From the NCBI GenBank assembly GCA_029216955.1, contig JANAVB010004105.1, forward strand, positions 171,501 to 235,500: a DNA stretch of 64,000 bases, in the 5' to 3' direction. Positions 11,151 through 21,894 of the stretch are shown here, one piece after another. The notes below the pieces were generated by a model, which saw only the letters and a program-made list of their open reading frames with translations, was not told the origin of the DNA and did no database searches. Each line of letters starts with the position of its first letter. Positions within the stretch are counted from its first letter, which is position 1. Position numbers and translations under genes: made by a program. This stretch comes from Iris pallida. Taxonomy: Eukaryota; Streptophyta; Magnoliopsida; Asparagales; Iridaceae.

Positions 11151-14100
11151 CTGTCAATGACAATAATACAAAATGCATCAGAGAAAAACAAACTCTGAAC
11201 TAGTGAGAGGACACATCTAAGAATAAACATGATTCTTCTTAGATTCTGCTCTCCAAAAAGGATAAAAATAGACATATAAAACGATAAAAAGATTGAACCT
11301 AAACACTATGAAGAGAAACTCATTTACAGTAGATTACTAAACTGAAACTTTGCTAAAGAAGTAACTCTTCACCAAGAAAAAAAAGTAGAGCATAACCTTG
11401 TTTTTTATTTGGCACTTGAAATTGAAAAAGATCATCCTAGTATTCCTCTTGAGGATGAGATCCTTTAACATGTGATTGCTCTTGTAAAGGTGAACACTGT
11501 AAGCCTAAAAACTTTTTAGCTCTGGGATTAGATTGCTGAAAGCTCCTAAACCACTGTTATGTCTCTAAGGACTATGCAAGAACCAAAGGAAATAAAATGA
11601 ACCATATGATTGTGACATAAGGATACTCACACCGGGAGACTGAAAAGAAAAATCTTCATGGTAAAACTATCAGGACTTTCATCAAAGTGACACCAAAAGA
11701 ACCATGCTTTCCACCTAGAAGGAGTTCACAAAACCAAGAGAAGTAATTCCTATCTGGATTCCATCCCTTGATCACAATCAGGATAAGGGTGTCTCGGTCC
11801 CTTGGATCCTACTAATGAAGTGACTTTGGAGGATCAAGATGTATGCAGCATTTGCCCTAGTTTATGGGTAGCTTTTCCCCTACTCCCCCATACAATCAGG
11901 ACACAAGGGAATCAAGGACAAAATTTAAGCGACCACTGAATCAATAATTCAATACAAGCTATAAAAAATCCAGGTGATAGTAGAAGGGACCCCGTCACAG
12001 TGTGAACCTCCTCAGAATCAGATGATATCATTAGTCAAGTGAATAAGATGAGGGATAATTGGTGTGCCAGTTAGAAGTCACAGGATCATAGTGAAATACT
12101 TCTTGGACTAGGTAATGAACTTGATTTAAGGTAGTCACAATTGCTAATGTAAAAGAGATGGATCATAGTCTGTATTACTGTTGTTGTATGATTAATGAGT
12201 CGAGGTAGCTCGTCTTTCTTTCAAGCTCAGTTACGACTGTAATTTGACTGTAAAAAAGAGAGAATATAATTGAAAGTAAAAAATAAATAAATGAATAGTA
12301 AATAAATAACAAAGAAAGAATTATTGGCAAACTACTATGAAGCTCCGCCATGCTTCACTTAAACCTTGTGGAGTATAAGAAGCTAAGATAAACATAGAGA
12401 GAGAGAGAGAGATGTACACTACTCAATACATAACTACATGTAGTGGAAGCAACCTTGTGTAAGTATAAGAAGCTTTAGCTAGTAGTATTTCATCAGAGAT
12501 ACGAGCTTAAATATGTCTCAATGAAGAAATATATAAAAAATGTGGTAGAAGAAACAAAGTTCAGATGACATTCTACCAGTATACTCTCTCCTCCTTATCA
12601 AGCCGCATCCTTGTCACATCGGTTACATTTACTTCGATCCCTACAAGAAGATAAAATAACCTGAAAAATGGAATAACTTCGAAGTATACTTCAGATATCG
12701 AAAATTTGGAAACAGGAACTGATTTTCCTTGTTTACCCTGTATCTTGCCTTCCATCTGTAACTCTACGTCATGTTCCTTTTGAATTTGCAGTAAGAAAGG
12801 TAGAGTTCTATGCAGCAAGTACAGAAGGTGTCGTAGTCTGACAGTGTCACTTGCTTCTTTTCTATTGATCTGTAACTCCAAGTTATCCAAATATAATTTT
12901 CTCATATAAATCAAAAATAAAGGTAAGCAGTGGAAATAACACAAGGGAAATGGTATACCGGCAAGACTATGAATTCTCGCAAACATGCCTTGCAATTGCA
13001 TATACCACGGCATACAGGACATATATCTTCAAGTTCCTCTCTTGGATGTTCAGGATACCTTCCACATTCAAAGAAAAATATTACCTAAATAAAGTGACGT
13101 ATATAAGGATTTAAATGAAATTGTAAGAGAAACCAGTTCTTGTACATACTCTTTTATCTCCGTTAGCCTTGGTTGTCTAGGAAGGGAGGCTTACTCTCTC
13201 CTATATATCAGGGCTGTCAATGGGTCGTGTTCTAGTCGAATTTATGTAAAATCCGAACCCGGCCCGAAACAATTTGGTTTTTCCAATCTATACCTAACCT
13301 GACTGGATTTCATTTGGTTCCTACTTGAAGAATCCGAACCTGAATTCTTTTATTGGAAAATCAGGCCAGGCTTCTGTGTTATACATAAAAAAGAAAGAAT
13401 GATAACCTAAGCAAAGCCTTTCCTCTATAACAACTGAGCCAGCACCCACTTGTGAACATATATATAAGATTATTTTTATACAAGTTAAAACTTGAACCAG
13501 ACCCGATTTTTTTCGGGTTTCATATGTTCTACCCTATCCCGACCCGAAAATCATTTGTTCTAAAATTAGGTTTGTGTTAACGGGTAATTGGTTACCATTG
13601 ACAGGCCTACTATATATGTACTCAATCTTCCCCAACATAAAGTAAGTCAATTACGTTGAGCCAACTCCTCAACAGAAACAAAGATAGTGATTAATTTTAT
13701 GGCTACTATAGGTGATGGACAAAATATTTAGTGTTTAAGAAATATGAGAAACATAATAACTTGCTAACGAGAAACCCACATCGTGTAGAATTTTTACAAG
13801 CAGCTTTTGTATATTTTTCAGCATACAAAAGCACAAAGGGTGCTTGTGAAATTTACTCTGTTCTCTCTCAGAACTATGATCAGGAAAGAACTTCTGAACC
13901 AACATTACCACTTGGCTAAGCATGTATAACAGTAACGTTTGTTCTTGCAGTTGGAGCAAACACCAATATTCTCTTCAAAACGGTGCAAACATTGGTGGCA
14001 CCATCCACCACTCTCCTCCTTGCTACTGATTATAAGATCCTATAAGATAGCAGTAGTTAAATATATGAGTCATACGATCAAATTTGTAAAGTAAAAGAAT

Positions 14101-16963
14101 CATGAAAACCATTAAGCATGAAGAAGCAAGATAGAAAATTCAATGGCAATAATATCTTCACCCATTAGAAGTTTGAAAAGCATTGTCCCAAGAAGCAACA
14201 CAAAATTCAATACAAAATTTTGGAACTTTATTCATACAGAAATATGATAAATTGACCCCAAATTGTTAAACATCATAATCAGACATGTAAAGCTAATTTA
14301 GTTGTTGTCATCATAATCATCACCCAAGCATCATTGCATTAAAATTGGGTTGACTAGGACTACAACCTAAATTTAGAAGAACATAAAAGTTTGACCAATT
14401 AATGACCACTTGTCCACCTGAAGTCAACACCAGGAAATAGCTGCAAATTGATCTCGGAGAAAATTGGGGAATAAAGGTGCTTTGTTGGTTCCCAAGTGAC
14501 AAAACTCCTAGAAAGTACCAAAATGTATAGTATCTTGATGTGAAAACTTAACATATATACATTGTCAAGAAACAATACGTTGCTGATTGAATATGACCAA
14601 CTCTGAGGTTTAACACACGGCTTCATAATTTACATGATTTTTGCATGTCATTAGTTTGTACCACTTTGTCAATGACAATGCCACAACACATCTATCCTAC
14701 TCTTATCTAGCAGACTTACAGCTATCTTAAACTGGACATCTTGTAAAAATTAGACCTCGTTTTGGAACAAGATTTGGAAAGGAAACATGGGATTTAGTGG
14801 AGAAGGCCTCAAAATCCAAATAACTTAAACTTTGGTGCTTTGGGGGAGCTTCTGGAGCTACATGGAACTCCAATTATAAACCCAAAACACCCTCCAAACT
14901 AGAGTTAGCAAAACTCCAACCTGACTACATTTTTGTGAAACTCCCATTTTAAATTCCATTTCTCTCTTTTCACAAAACCCCAATACTATCTCCAAACTCC
15001 TAAACATCTCCTAACTTAAACATAACTCTAGTTTTCTCAATGGAGTTTCATGTTCTCAAACTCCAAACAAAATAAACATAACCCCGTTGTACCAAATTGA
15101 GTTCCCAAACTAGCCTTCAGCTTCTTGATCTTAGATTTTGACATGTATTGTGGGGTTCATTTACAAAGGCAATAAGCTAGTCTATGGAGCAAGGACCTTA
15201 AAACTCGTAGCTCAATTCTTTTAGGCCTCGTTTGGGAACAAAGCCTGCATAGAATACTGGAGTATGGTGGAGTTAGGCCTCCAAACTTCAAACAACTAAA
15301 GTTTTGTACCTTTAGGTGGGTTTTGAAGTTACATGAAGTCCATTTCTAACTCCAAAACACCATCCAAACTTGAGTCAGCGAAACTCCAATCTGATTGTAT
15401 TTTTGTGAAAATATATCTTAAACTCCATTTCCTTTTTCTTTGTTTACAGAACTCCAATAGTAGCTACAAGCTCCCAGAAACTTCCTAACTTAAACTCCAA
15501 GTAGTTTTATCTTTACGAATCTAGTTCCGCTTCAAAATCCAAAATACACCCTTAGTTAAATATAACTCCACTTTTCCAAATGTTGTACCATCTTTGCTAC
15601 AAACCCCATTTTCAGAAACTCACTAAACCTCTCTCTAATTTAACTCTTATTTTCTACATAGATTACAATTAAAACATGAGTAAAGCAAATCTTTCTTCTT
15701 TTACAAAAAGATTTTTTTTCAGCCCGTCCATTTCACTTTATTACGCTTAACATATGGATTCTTCCTCTGTTTTTCTATCCCCAAAAATTTAGTATCAGAA
15801 AGAACACCCTAACCCAACCTTGAGAGAGAGAGAGAGAGAGATTGAAAGCGAAGGGTAGTGATGGAAATGAGGCTAGAGATTTCTATCTTGAGTGCAGACT
15901 AGTCAAGAACTCTACTTGGATACATGCAGGTGCGTTCAATCGGCTGGTACTCAATTATTGATTCCGTCGGATCTGGATTATGATCTGGTAGGTATTGGAC
16001 TCTACAATGGTGGAGCAAGTAGATAAAAAAAAAATCAATTTCAAATAGTGGTTAAGACAAATTGGAGCAAATAAAACTAGTCTAAATATGGGATTAACCC
16101 TTCCAGAGAATGGAGTTTTTACTGTGAACTTACAAATACTAGGAGCTGGAGACATAGGAAATAGAGCCAACAGCCAAAATACAGATGAGAAAATTGATGT
16201 ATGCAGTTTTGGAAGAGATGCAGGTGCCGCAGGCATCAAATGTGGAGGCGTCGTTAGACACGATTGGGATGGACCCTTCACCTACATCTCTTCTGAGAGT
16301 GCCTATATCAACTCCCTCACTTTACTTGCTCTGCCTTTTTAGATTCCAACACCTACTAGATCGAGAGACCTACGTCCGACGAAATAAAAAATACATCACC
16401 AAACGATCTCACGCACCTGCCGCCGCCTATGTTACCCGGACTCTCCACTTTAAGGAGAAGTACCCGTGTCGACCCTTTAGGACATGGGTGTGGGTATGGA
16501 ATCCGTATCCGATCCTCCATGGTGACAATCGGATCCTTCATGGTAACAATCGAAAGACTGGTAGTGAAGTAGATGTTTATTATAATGTGGTAGTGATGTA
16601 GATAGTTTATTTTAATGTGATAATTATGTAGATAGTTTATTTTAATATGGTAGACTGATAGTTAAGTAGTAGGGGAGCTGATGGGACGGTCCCTTAGGGA
16701 CTTATTCAACTAGTTGAGTAAAGTTTACTAGTAATTTATAATTACATGTTGTCTTTTTACGAAACCTTAGTCATATCCCCGTACATGTACCCAAAATTTG
16801 GATCCTTTTTAGCCGAGTCCGTGTGTCCTTCAATTATGAGTTTGAAGGACCCGACTCTTGGATATGTACCTGTACCCGACACCCGTACCCGAGTCCTGGT
16901 AACATAGGCCGCCGCACTATACGGAAAGAGAGTTTTTGACTATTCCCATTTGTATCTCCATTT

Positions 16964-17002
<39 letters not shown>

Positions 17003-18096
17003 ATGATCATGTCTCATTCAGGAACAAAGCCTGCAAAGAACACTGGAGTTTAGAGCCTCCAAACTCCAAATAACAAAAGTTTTGTGCCTTTGTGTTGGTT
17101 TTTGGAGTTAAATGAACTCCATTTCTAACTCCGAGATACCGGCCAAACTTGAGTGAGCGAAACTCCAACTGATTGAATTTTTTTGGAAGTCTAAACTCCA
17201 TTTCCTTCTTCTTTTTCTTTTTCTTTTTTTCACAAAACTCCATTGCTAGCTACAAACTCCGATCACTCCCTAACTTAAATATAACTCCAATTTTCTCAAT
17301 GGAGTTTCATGTTTCCAAACCCCAGTTCCGCTTCGAACTCAATATAACTCCAGTTTTAGTTTTCTCACTGGACTTCCAACTTAGCTACAAACCCCATTCT
17401 CAAAACTCCAAACTAAACCTATCTCTGTTTCAACTCTTGTTCGCAACATAGATTTTTTGCCCCCCTTCATTTACAGAATGAAAGATCTCTCTCATCCCCT
17501 CCATTTAACTTTTCTATGCTTTAACACGTGGATTCATTCATCCTTCATTTCCTCGCTAAACTCCGCTTAGAGCAAGATTTTGCAAAAGTAACATCCAAAC
17601 ACTAAAAATAATAGCAAGAAAAACCAAAATCCTAACGAGAAGATGAACTCACCTCAGCTCCCAACCTCTTCTTCTTCCTCCTCCTCGACGCCGACTCGTC
17701 CCAATCTTTACTCAACTTTTTATTCGTCTCCTCCTCCTCCGCTGCGAATCCAGAAAGCCCCTTCTCCATCCGGTACAGTGCCATCCTCTTCCCGCTCACC
17801 AGCCGCTCCATGAAGCACTCCGCCTTCCCCACCACCACCACCTCCTCCTCCTCGTCGTCGTCACAACAATCATCGTCGTTGGAGCCGTGGGATCCAAGTG
17901 GTTTTCTACGGCTCCCTTGGCCGACCAAACCCCGGCGGCGCTGGTGGTGGTGGTTCTTGCGGTCGAGCTTCCGCTGGTTCCGGAGCCTCTGCTCGCGGTA
18001 GTGCTTGTCGCAGTAGGAGCGCCCGCGGGTTGCCATGGCCTCGCACCGCCAGTCGCCGTTGCCGGTGCGGGTGCACCGGAGGAATGGAGGGAACTC

Positions 18097-18099
<3 letters not shown>
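10373..18099 (-). CDS. KDM3/JMJ25-type histone demethylase, 5' part (JmjC exons not found)
   Basis: Six exons join in frame with GT-AG borders: 18099-17653, 14039-13909, 13058-12959, 12869-12737, 12640-12577 and 11150-10373. The total is 1653 nt, 551 codons, without a stop. Residues 9-33 form a WRC motif (C-x9-C-x10-C-x2-H). Residues about 163-215 form the RING-like Cys region, including CNCKACL. Residues about 292-325 form the second Cys cluster (Cys-Asp-Asn-Cys ... Cys-Ser-Tyr-Asp-Leu-Cys). The tail reaches the block just before the JmjC domain. This order is that of plant KDM3 proteins (IBM1/JMJ25, JMJ26/27/29), nuclear Fe(II)/2-oxoglutarate H3K9 demethylases. The catalytic domain is missing from the 10.3 kb downstream: either a very long intron runs out of the window or the gene is truncated. 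No TATA box is evident. Confidence 0.85.
12577..12640 (-). CDS. Demethylase exon 5
   Basis: 64 nt. It encodes the short stretch with Arg-x-Arg-Leu-Asp-Lys-Glu-Glu-Arg-Val-Tyr that leads into the second Cys cluster. The acceptor is TAG at 12643-12641 and the donor GTAGAA at 12576. The final TG joins the T of exon 6 to make the first Cys of that cluster. Confidence 0.8.
12737..12869 (-). CDS. Demethylase exon 4 (Leu-rich helical linker)
   Basis: 133 nt. It encodes a Leu-rich helix (LLYLLHRTLPFLLQIQKEH) matching the family segment that ends in a charged ELQMEGK-like block. The acceptor is CAG at 12872-12870 and the donor GTAAAC at 12736. Confidence 0.8.
12959..13058 (-). CDS. Demethylase exon 3 (RING-like zinc region, second half)
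   Basis: 100 nt. It encodes Tyr-Pro-Glu then Cys-Pro-Val-Cys-Arg and CNCKACL, a hallmark of plant KDM3 proteins. The acceptor is at 13060-13059 and the donor GTATAC at 12958; phases agree with both neighbours. Confidence 0.88.
13209..13609. mobile_element. hAT-type MITE in demethylase intron 2
   Basis: The left end CAGGGCTGTCAATGG pairs with the right end, which reverses to TAGGCCTGTCAATGG. An 8-bp TSD CTATATAT (13201-13208 and 13610-13617) flanks it. It is 401 bp with no coding capacity, and lies between exons 2 and 3. Confidence 0.85.
13909..14039 (-). CDS. Demethylase exon 2 (RING-like zinc region, first half)
   Basis: 131 nt. It encodes two Cys pairs (Cys-His-Gln-Cys and Cys-Ser-Asn-Cys) followed by Lys-Arg-Tyr-Cys, as in the JMJ25 RING-like region. 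The acceptor AG is at 14041-14040 and the donor GTAATG at 13908. It ends inside a Trp codon completed by exon 3. I cannot exclude a further small exon in the 3.6-kb intron before it. Confidence 0.85.
14754..15085. repeat. Dispersed intronic repeat, copy 1 of 3
   Basis: It shares with the copies at 15225 and 17015 the opening CTCGTTT-GGAACAA, the block CTCCAAACT..GAGT.AGC.AAACTCCAA, and the closing TTCTCAATGGAGTTTCATG. Sense relative to the gene is unclear and no TSD is found. Confidence 0.6.
15225..15580. repeat. Dispersed intronic repeat, copy 2 of 3
   Basis: It begins near TTAGGCCTCGTTTGGGAACA and continues with AAGCCTGCA, ACTGGAGT, AAAGTTTTGT and GAAACTCCAA blocks found in copy 3. It lies in demethylase intron 1. 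Confidence 0.6.
16427..16907. mobile_element. MITE with 8-bp TSD in demethylase intron 1
   Basis: The left end CTATGTTACCCGGACTC pairs with the right end, reversed CTATGTTACCAGGACTC. An 8-bp duplication GCCGCCGC flanks it (16419-16426 and 16908-16915). It is 481 bp and non-coding. The TSD length suggests the hAT group; the superfamily is inferred from that alone. Direct repeats of GTAGATAGTTTATTTTAAT occur near 16599-16640. Confidence 0.8.
17015..17375. repeat. Dispersed intronic repeat, copy 3 of 3
   Basis: It begins near CATTCAGGAACAAAGCCTGC and is closest to copy 2 over the first 200 bp and to copy 1 near the end. All three copies lie in intron 1 of the demethylase gene. Confidence 0.6.
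17653..18099 (-). CDS. Demethylase exon 1 (WRC domain)
   Basis: 447 nt, residues 1-149. ATG at 18099 follows a (GA)n leader. It contains the WRC zinc-binding motif, then Arg/Lys-rich stretches suited to nuclear import and an Asp/Glu-rich stretch. The donor GTGAGT lies at 17652-17647; exon phase 0. Confidence 0.85.

Positions 18100-18100
<1 letters not shown>

Positions 18101-18159
<59 letters not shown>
18101..18159 (-). repeat. (GA)n leader repeat next to the demethylase start codon
   Basis: About 29 GA units (CT on the + strand) lie one base upstream of the ATG at 18099, in the presumed 5' UTR. GA tracts in plant promoters and leaders can bind BPC/GAGA-binding proteins; that role here is inference. 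Confidence 0.9.
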
Positions 18160-18162
<3 letters not shown>

Positions 18163-18386
18163 CTCCTTCTCTTTCCTCTTCTGGAGAGAGAAGAAAAAAA
18201 CAAAACCGAAACCGAAAGAGAAGAGGAGCGTTTCTATTTTTAGTAGCTCTGAAATTTGTTATAGATGGTGGTAAAATAGGTGGTTAATTTCTTGAAGGAC
18301 AAATATGAATTTTGTTTGTTTAACTTGCAAAACAAGAAAATTTGGACACGGGAATCTGAGAACAGAATATTATGTCCAGTCAGAAT

Positions 18387-18747
18387 CCTTGTTAGCAATT
18401 CGGCAAACGGAAAAAATTCGGGACGGCAAAAGTACGAATATAAATCGGCTCAGTGCAAATAAAATACGTTCAAAAATTCGGTCAAATGTTCGAAAAATAA
18501 AAATATTGAGGTTAGAAACTTTACATTCTTAAATATGTTGTCAAATTTGGTCAATTAAACAGGTTCCTAGCATGTTTATTGTACCAAATTTGTCAATAAT
18601 TTATACAGAACATGTTTAAAACTTCGTATGCTTAAAATTTATGTACTGATTTGGATCTGTCAAAAGTACGCAAGTATTATACGTTTATGAAAGATACGAA
18701 AAAAATCGCGTATAATACGAGTTTTATTCGGGTGATTGCTAACAAGG
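18387..18747. mobile_element. hAT-type MITE upstream of the demethylase gene
   Basis: The left end CCTTGTTAGCAATTCGG and right end (reversed) CCTTGTTAGCAATCACC are inverted. A perfect 8-bp TSD GTCAGAAT flanks them (18379-18386 and 18748-18755). It is 361 bp and non-coding, about 290 bp upstream of the start codon, so it is within the likely promoter. Confidence 0.85.
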
Positions 18748-18755
18748 GTCAGAAT

Positions 18756-19373
18756 TATATCTTTGAACAAGAATAATTTAGTCCTAACTTTTTTAATAAA
18801 TGTAATAAAAAAAAAGTAAAGAAAACTATTTTTCTTTTTTCTTTCTCTTTGTAGATTATTTTTTTCTTTTTGCTACTTTTTTTGGGTCATCCAAACACAG
18901 AAAATGGATCTTTCCTTTTTCAAAATTTTTATTCAGTGAACCAAACTTAGTTGTGTGAATTTTGCAAATTTTATGTAGTAAAATTGCAAGGTACCTTTTT
19001 CTAAGTAGGTCAACTGTAAGTCCAATAAATTGTATAATGATACATGGCTCATGCTACTAAAGAGTGATTGGTTGTACAAGGATGTTTCACGAAACAGTTG
19101 TCGATGGTTGATGGTTTTTAGATCGATTATGATATCATTTTGTAGACATGTGTGTCACAAATTTGACATGCAACACGTAAATTTGACATAAATTTTCTAG
19201 AATATTATTAAAAATAATTTATTTTTATATGGAGTTTTGTTATACTTAATCCTATAATCTATTCTGAATGGAGAATCCTTAAATGTTGACCACTATAAAA
19301 ACTTACATGTAAACCTAACTACTAGGAAGTAAAGAATGCAAGATATAATTTGTTACCTATCAAAATGAACAAC
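18756..19373. other. Unassigned AT-rich intergenic DNA
   Basis: It has T- and A-runs and no open frame of note. I see no gene or repeat with defined ends. Confidence 0.4.
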
Positions 19374-19390
19374 ATCATAAACTAGTTGTC

Positions 19391-19489
19391 CGAGCTCTCT
19401 AGCCTAGAAGTATTAGAGCAGACATCCGGAGGGGCCAGCAAGGTTCGAGTCCCCCAAATGTTTGTCTGCGTGTGATTTTAAAAAAAATA
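19391..19489 (+). mobile_element. tRNA-derived SINE, ~99 bp
   Basis: Flanked by a perfect 17-bp TSD ATCATAAACTAGTTGTC (19374-19390 and 19490-19506). It contains a box-A-like TAGCCTAGAAGTATTAGAGC (19400-19419) and a consensus box B GGTTCGAGTCC (19442-19452), the two internal RNA polymerase III promoter elements. It ends in an A-rich tail. It cannot fold as an intact tRNA, so it is a retroposed SINE, not a tRNA gene. Confidence 0.8.
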
Positions 19490-19534
19490 ATCATAAACTA
19501 GTTGTCATTGCAATATAAACGAACATAATGAATA
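19441..19534. repeat. 94-bp direct duplication, left copy
   Basis: Starts AGGTTCGAGTCCCCC and ends ACATAATGAATA, abutting the copia element. It comprises the 3' half of the SINE, its right TSD and 28 bp of flank. The same 94 bp, with two substitutions, follow the element at 26236-26329. Confidence 0.9.
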
Positions 19535-20389
19535 TGTTAGTGCCTCGAGGCACAATTTTCGATGGAAAATTCTGAAACTGAAACAATTGTACACACAACG
19601 TTTCAAATGCAGCACCTTAAAGAAGATGTGCAACTGAGATCCTGGAGGATTCTGAATTACGAGGATCTAAAAAGATTCTACGTAATACACAAAAAATCTA
19701 AAGAGACTTTGTACAAGCAACTATCGGCAGTAGAGCTTCTAAAAAGAAGTTACTGTAAAAGGCAACAGCAGCGATGACAGGCGAGAATGAGATGCTGGGG
19801 TGAATGAACCACCGTTGCTCAAAGCTTTATTCGCCCCACACGAGCACGAACAGCTTCTAGGAACCAGCAAGTTCACGAAAAACTTCTGGAACGCTCGTAA
19901 GTCAATATTTGAGACTTGAACGGGCTTTCTGGACTTAACAGACTCCCTCAACTCTCTTCTTGGTGCCTCTTTCAAAGGAGGCCAAGGGGCTCTATTTATA
20001 GAGTGGAGTTGAGACTTCACCTCTTCTCCTATCCGATGTGGGACTAAAATACCAATACTCAAAAAATAGAGTTTGATATTTTAGATCATCCCACAATCAG
20101 CATAGAAGTGTGCCAGTCCACGCCTACCCCCCGAACACTCCCGTGCATGCACGAGACATCCTGGAGTCCGTGTCCGAGTCCGAGTCCGCACAACAAAAAT
20201 TAACTTGCATCCTTGTTGGATTTAATCCTTTTTTCTTCTAGGAAAATACTTCCACATGGCACAAACTTGTGCCCCACTACACCTCATGTGCACACCTCAA
20301 CACAAGCAATGCATTATATTGAGATACTCACCATTTGGTGTAGCCGATGTGGGACTATCTTTTCTAGTCCAAAGGCAAAAACACCAACA
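19535..20389 (-). repeat. 3' LTR of the minus-strand copia element
   Basis: 855 bp, TGTTAGTGCC to CACCAACA. It is nearly identical to the LTR at 25384-26235, differing by a 2-bp indel near the start and scattered substitutions. Next to its inner edge, TCCCCCATATA is the complement of a TATATGGGGGA polypurine tract. Confidence 0.92.
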
Positions 20390-20740
20390 ATCCCCCATAT
20401 ATCTCAATATATGGGTTGAGCGTTCCCCACAGTGACTGCCCATCATGCATTAGGAGAGATGTCGCTACGACTTGAATCTTCCCGCATAGGTTAAATAACA
20501 GCATGATACAAGAATGGACTAAGCCTTGAATTTTGTACCATAACTGCAATTCTTCCTACTCACATAATGACATCAACTGTGCTTCTGGCTGCACATTGAA
20601 GGCCTTGTGCCAGCCTGGTTTCAGTGTATAATTTTTGGGCGTCTACAAGTTTATCCTCAAGAGATGGCCTGATATCTCTGTCCATACACTATAGGTGAGT
20701 TCTTTATAAAGAGTCATGGCATGAAGCATTGCGCTTCTTT
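20390..20740 (-). other. Copia 3' non-coding region next to the LTR
   Basis: No open frame is supported. It holds the polypurine tract (20390-20400, complement strand) and unremarkable sequence up to the hairpin array. Confidence 0.5.
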
Positions 20741-21169
20741 GCGGTGCTACACCGCTATGACATGGCTTAAAGCCGAGGCTTTACCCCACCTGGGTACCTC
20801 ATCGTAGTGTCATACTACTGTAGCATGAGGTCACAGGCCTCTTTGTAGTGCCAAACTACCCAGCATGAAGCCTTGCGCTTCCGTGCGGTGTTACGCCGCT
20901 ATGACATGGCTCACAAAGCCGAGGCTTTACCCTACCTGGTACCTCTTCGTGGTGTCATGCCACTGTAACATGAGGACATCGTCCTCTTTGTAGTGATGTC
21001 TACTTCTCTTTATTATGATTATCATACAGCATTAGGCTACCTGCCTATTTGCGGTGCTACTCCGCTGTGACTTGGCTTGCAAAGCCGAAGCATTACCCCT
21101 ACCTGGAAATCTCATGGTGGAGTCACCCCACTATAGCATGGAGTTACACTCCTTGTAGTGCTGCGCTAC
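20741..21169 (-). repeat. Array of nine 15-nt hairpins in the copia 3' non-coding region
   Basis: Short inverted repeats occur at 20741-20755, 20804-20818, 20845-20859, 20885-20899, 20949-20963, 20990-21003, 21051-21065, 21117-21131 and 21155-21169. Stems are GCGG/CCGC, GTAG/CTAC or GTGG/CCAC, with six of seven central bases variable. Stem bases change together while pairing is kept. They sit in about three degenerate tandem units of 145-165 bp, which also share GCCGAGGCTTTACC and ACCTGG. The region lies between RNase H and the polypurine tract. Confidence 0.75.
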
Positions 21170-21447
21170 CGTGCTTCCTGTAAAGCACTCCAAGCATTCA
21201 CTCTGCCTGAGAACTCATTAAGGCATTTAAGCCAACCTTCCCACAGGATCCGTTTTTCGCAGAAAACAACAGTAGACAACAGTGGTTGTAGGTCCGTAAC
21301 CTCTCCATGTCACAGAGGACAAGTACCCATCGTTCCTGATATTCTTCTGGTTAATAGTCCTCCTTTGAACCAAAAGCTAGATGCCTAGTAGATTTCTTTT
21401 TGAACTAATAGCATAAAACTTTATGGTAGGATTGTAATAACACAATA

Positions 21448-21885
21448 TCAGAATGCCTTCAAGCCTATTTTACAAGCTGTGTCATCGACCAGCTGGCGCT
21501 TGAGGCCCTTGGTGAACGGATCCGCCAGGTTCTCCTGACTCCGAACATCAATCACTGCAATAACATCCCTCTTGATGAGATCGTGTATTGTCCTGTGCTT
21601 CAACCGCACAGTCCTCTTCTTTTCGTTGAAGAGGTCATTTGATGCCACTGCTGCTGCCGTCTGGTTGTCACAGTATATCGGTATTGTCGGTATCTGAGCC
21701 CCAACCACCGGAAGATCATACATGAGCTCCCGAAGCCACTCTACTTCATCTGCAGCAGCATCCAATGCAAAGAATTCAGATTCCATGGAGGAGCGAGATA
21801 ACATAGTCTGCTTCTTCGACTTCCACGATATAGCAGCTCCGCCCATAGCGAATACGAATCCACCTGTAGAATACTCGCTCTCCAT
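21448..21885 (-). CDS. Copia RNase H
   Basis: 145 codons, in the same frame as RT, separated by a single stop at 21897-21895. It has SSMESEF (catalytic Glu), YCDNQ (catalytic Asp) and the closing ADPFTKGL motif of copia RNase H. The first catalytic Asp lies upstream of the stop (Phe-Ser-Asp-Ala-Ser). Confidence 0.8.
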   Translation of the reverse strand: MESEYSTGGFVFAMGGAAISWKSKKQTMLSRSSMESEFFALDAAADEVEWLRELMYDLPVVGAQIPTIPIYCDNQTAAAVASNDLFNEKKRTVRLKHRTIHDLIKRDVIAVIDVRSQENLADPFTKGLKRQLVDDTACKIGLKAF

Positions 21886-21894
21886 ATCTGAACA

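Noticed and set aside
17810..18287. Several open frames of 63-129 codons on the + strand
   Set aside because: They overlap demethylase exon 1 on the opposite strand and the (CT)n repeat; their Leu-Ser repeats are translated microsatellite.
19391..19489. tRNA gene
   Set aside because: Boxes A and B are present, but there is no acceptor stem or anticodon arm, and an A-tail and a 17-bp TSD show a SINE.
20741..21169. CRISPR-like repeat array
   Set aside because: The repeats are short hairpins of changing sequence with irregular spacing inside a plant retrotransposon.
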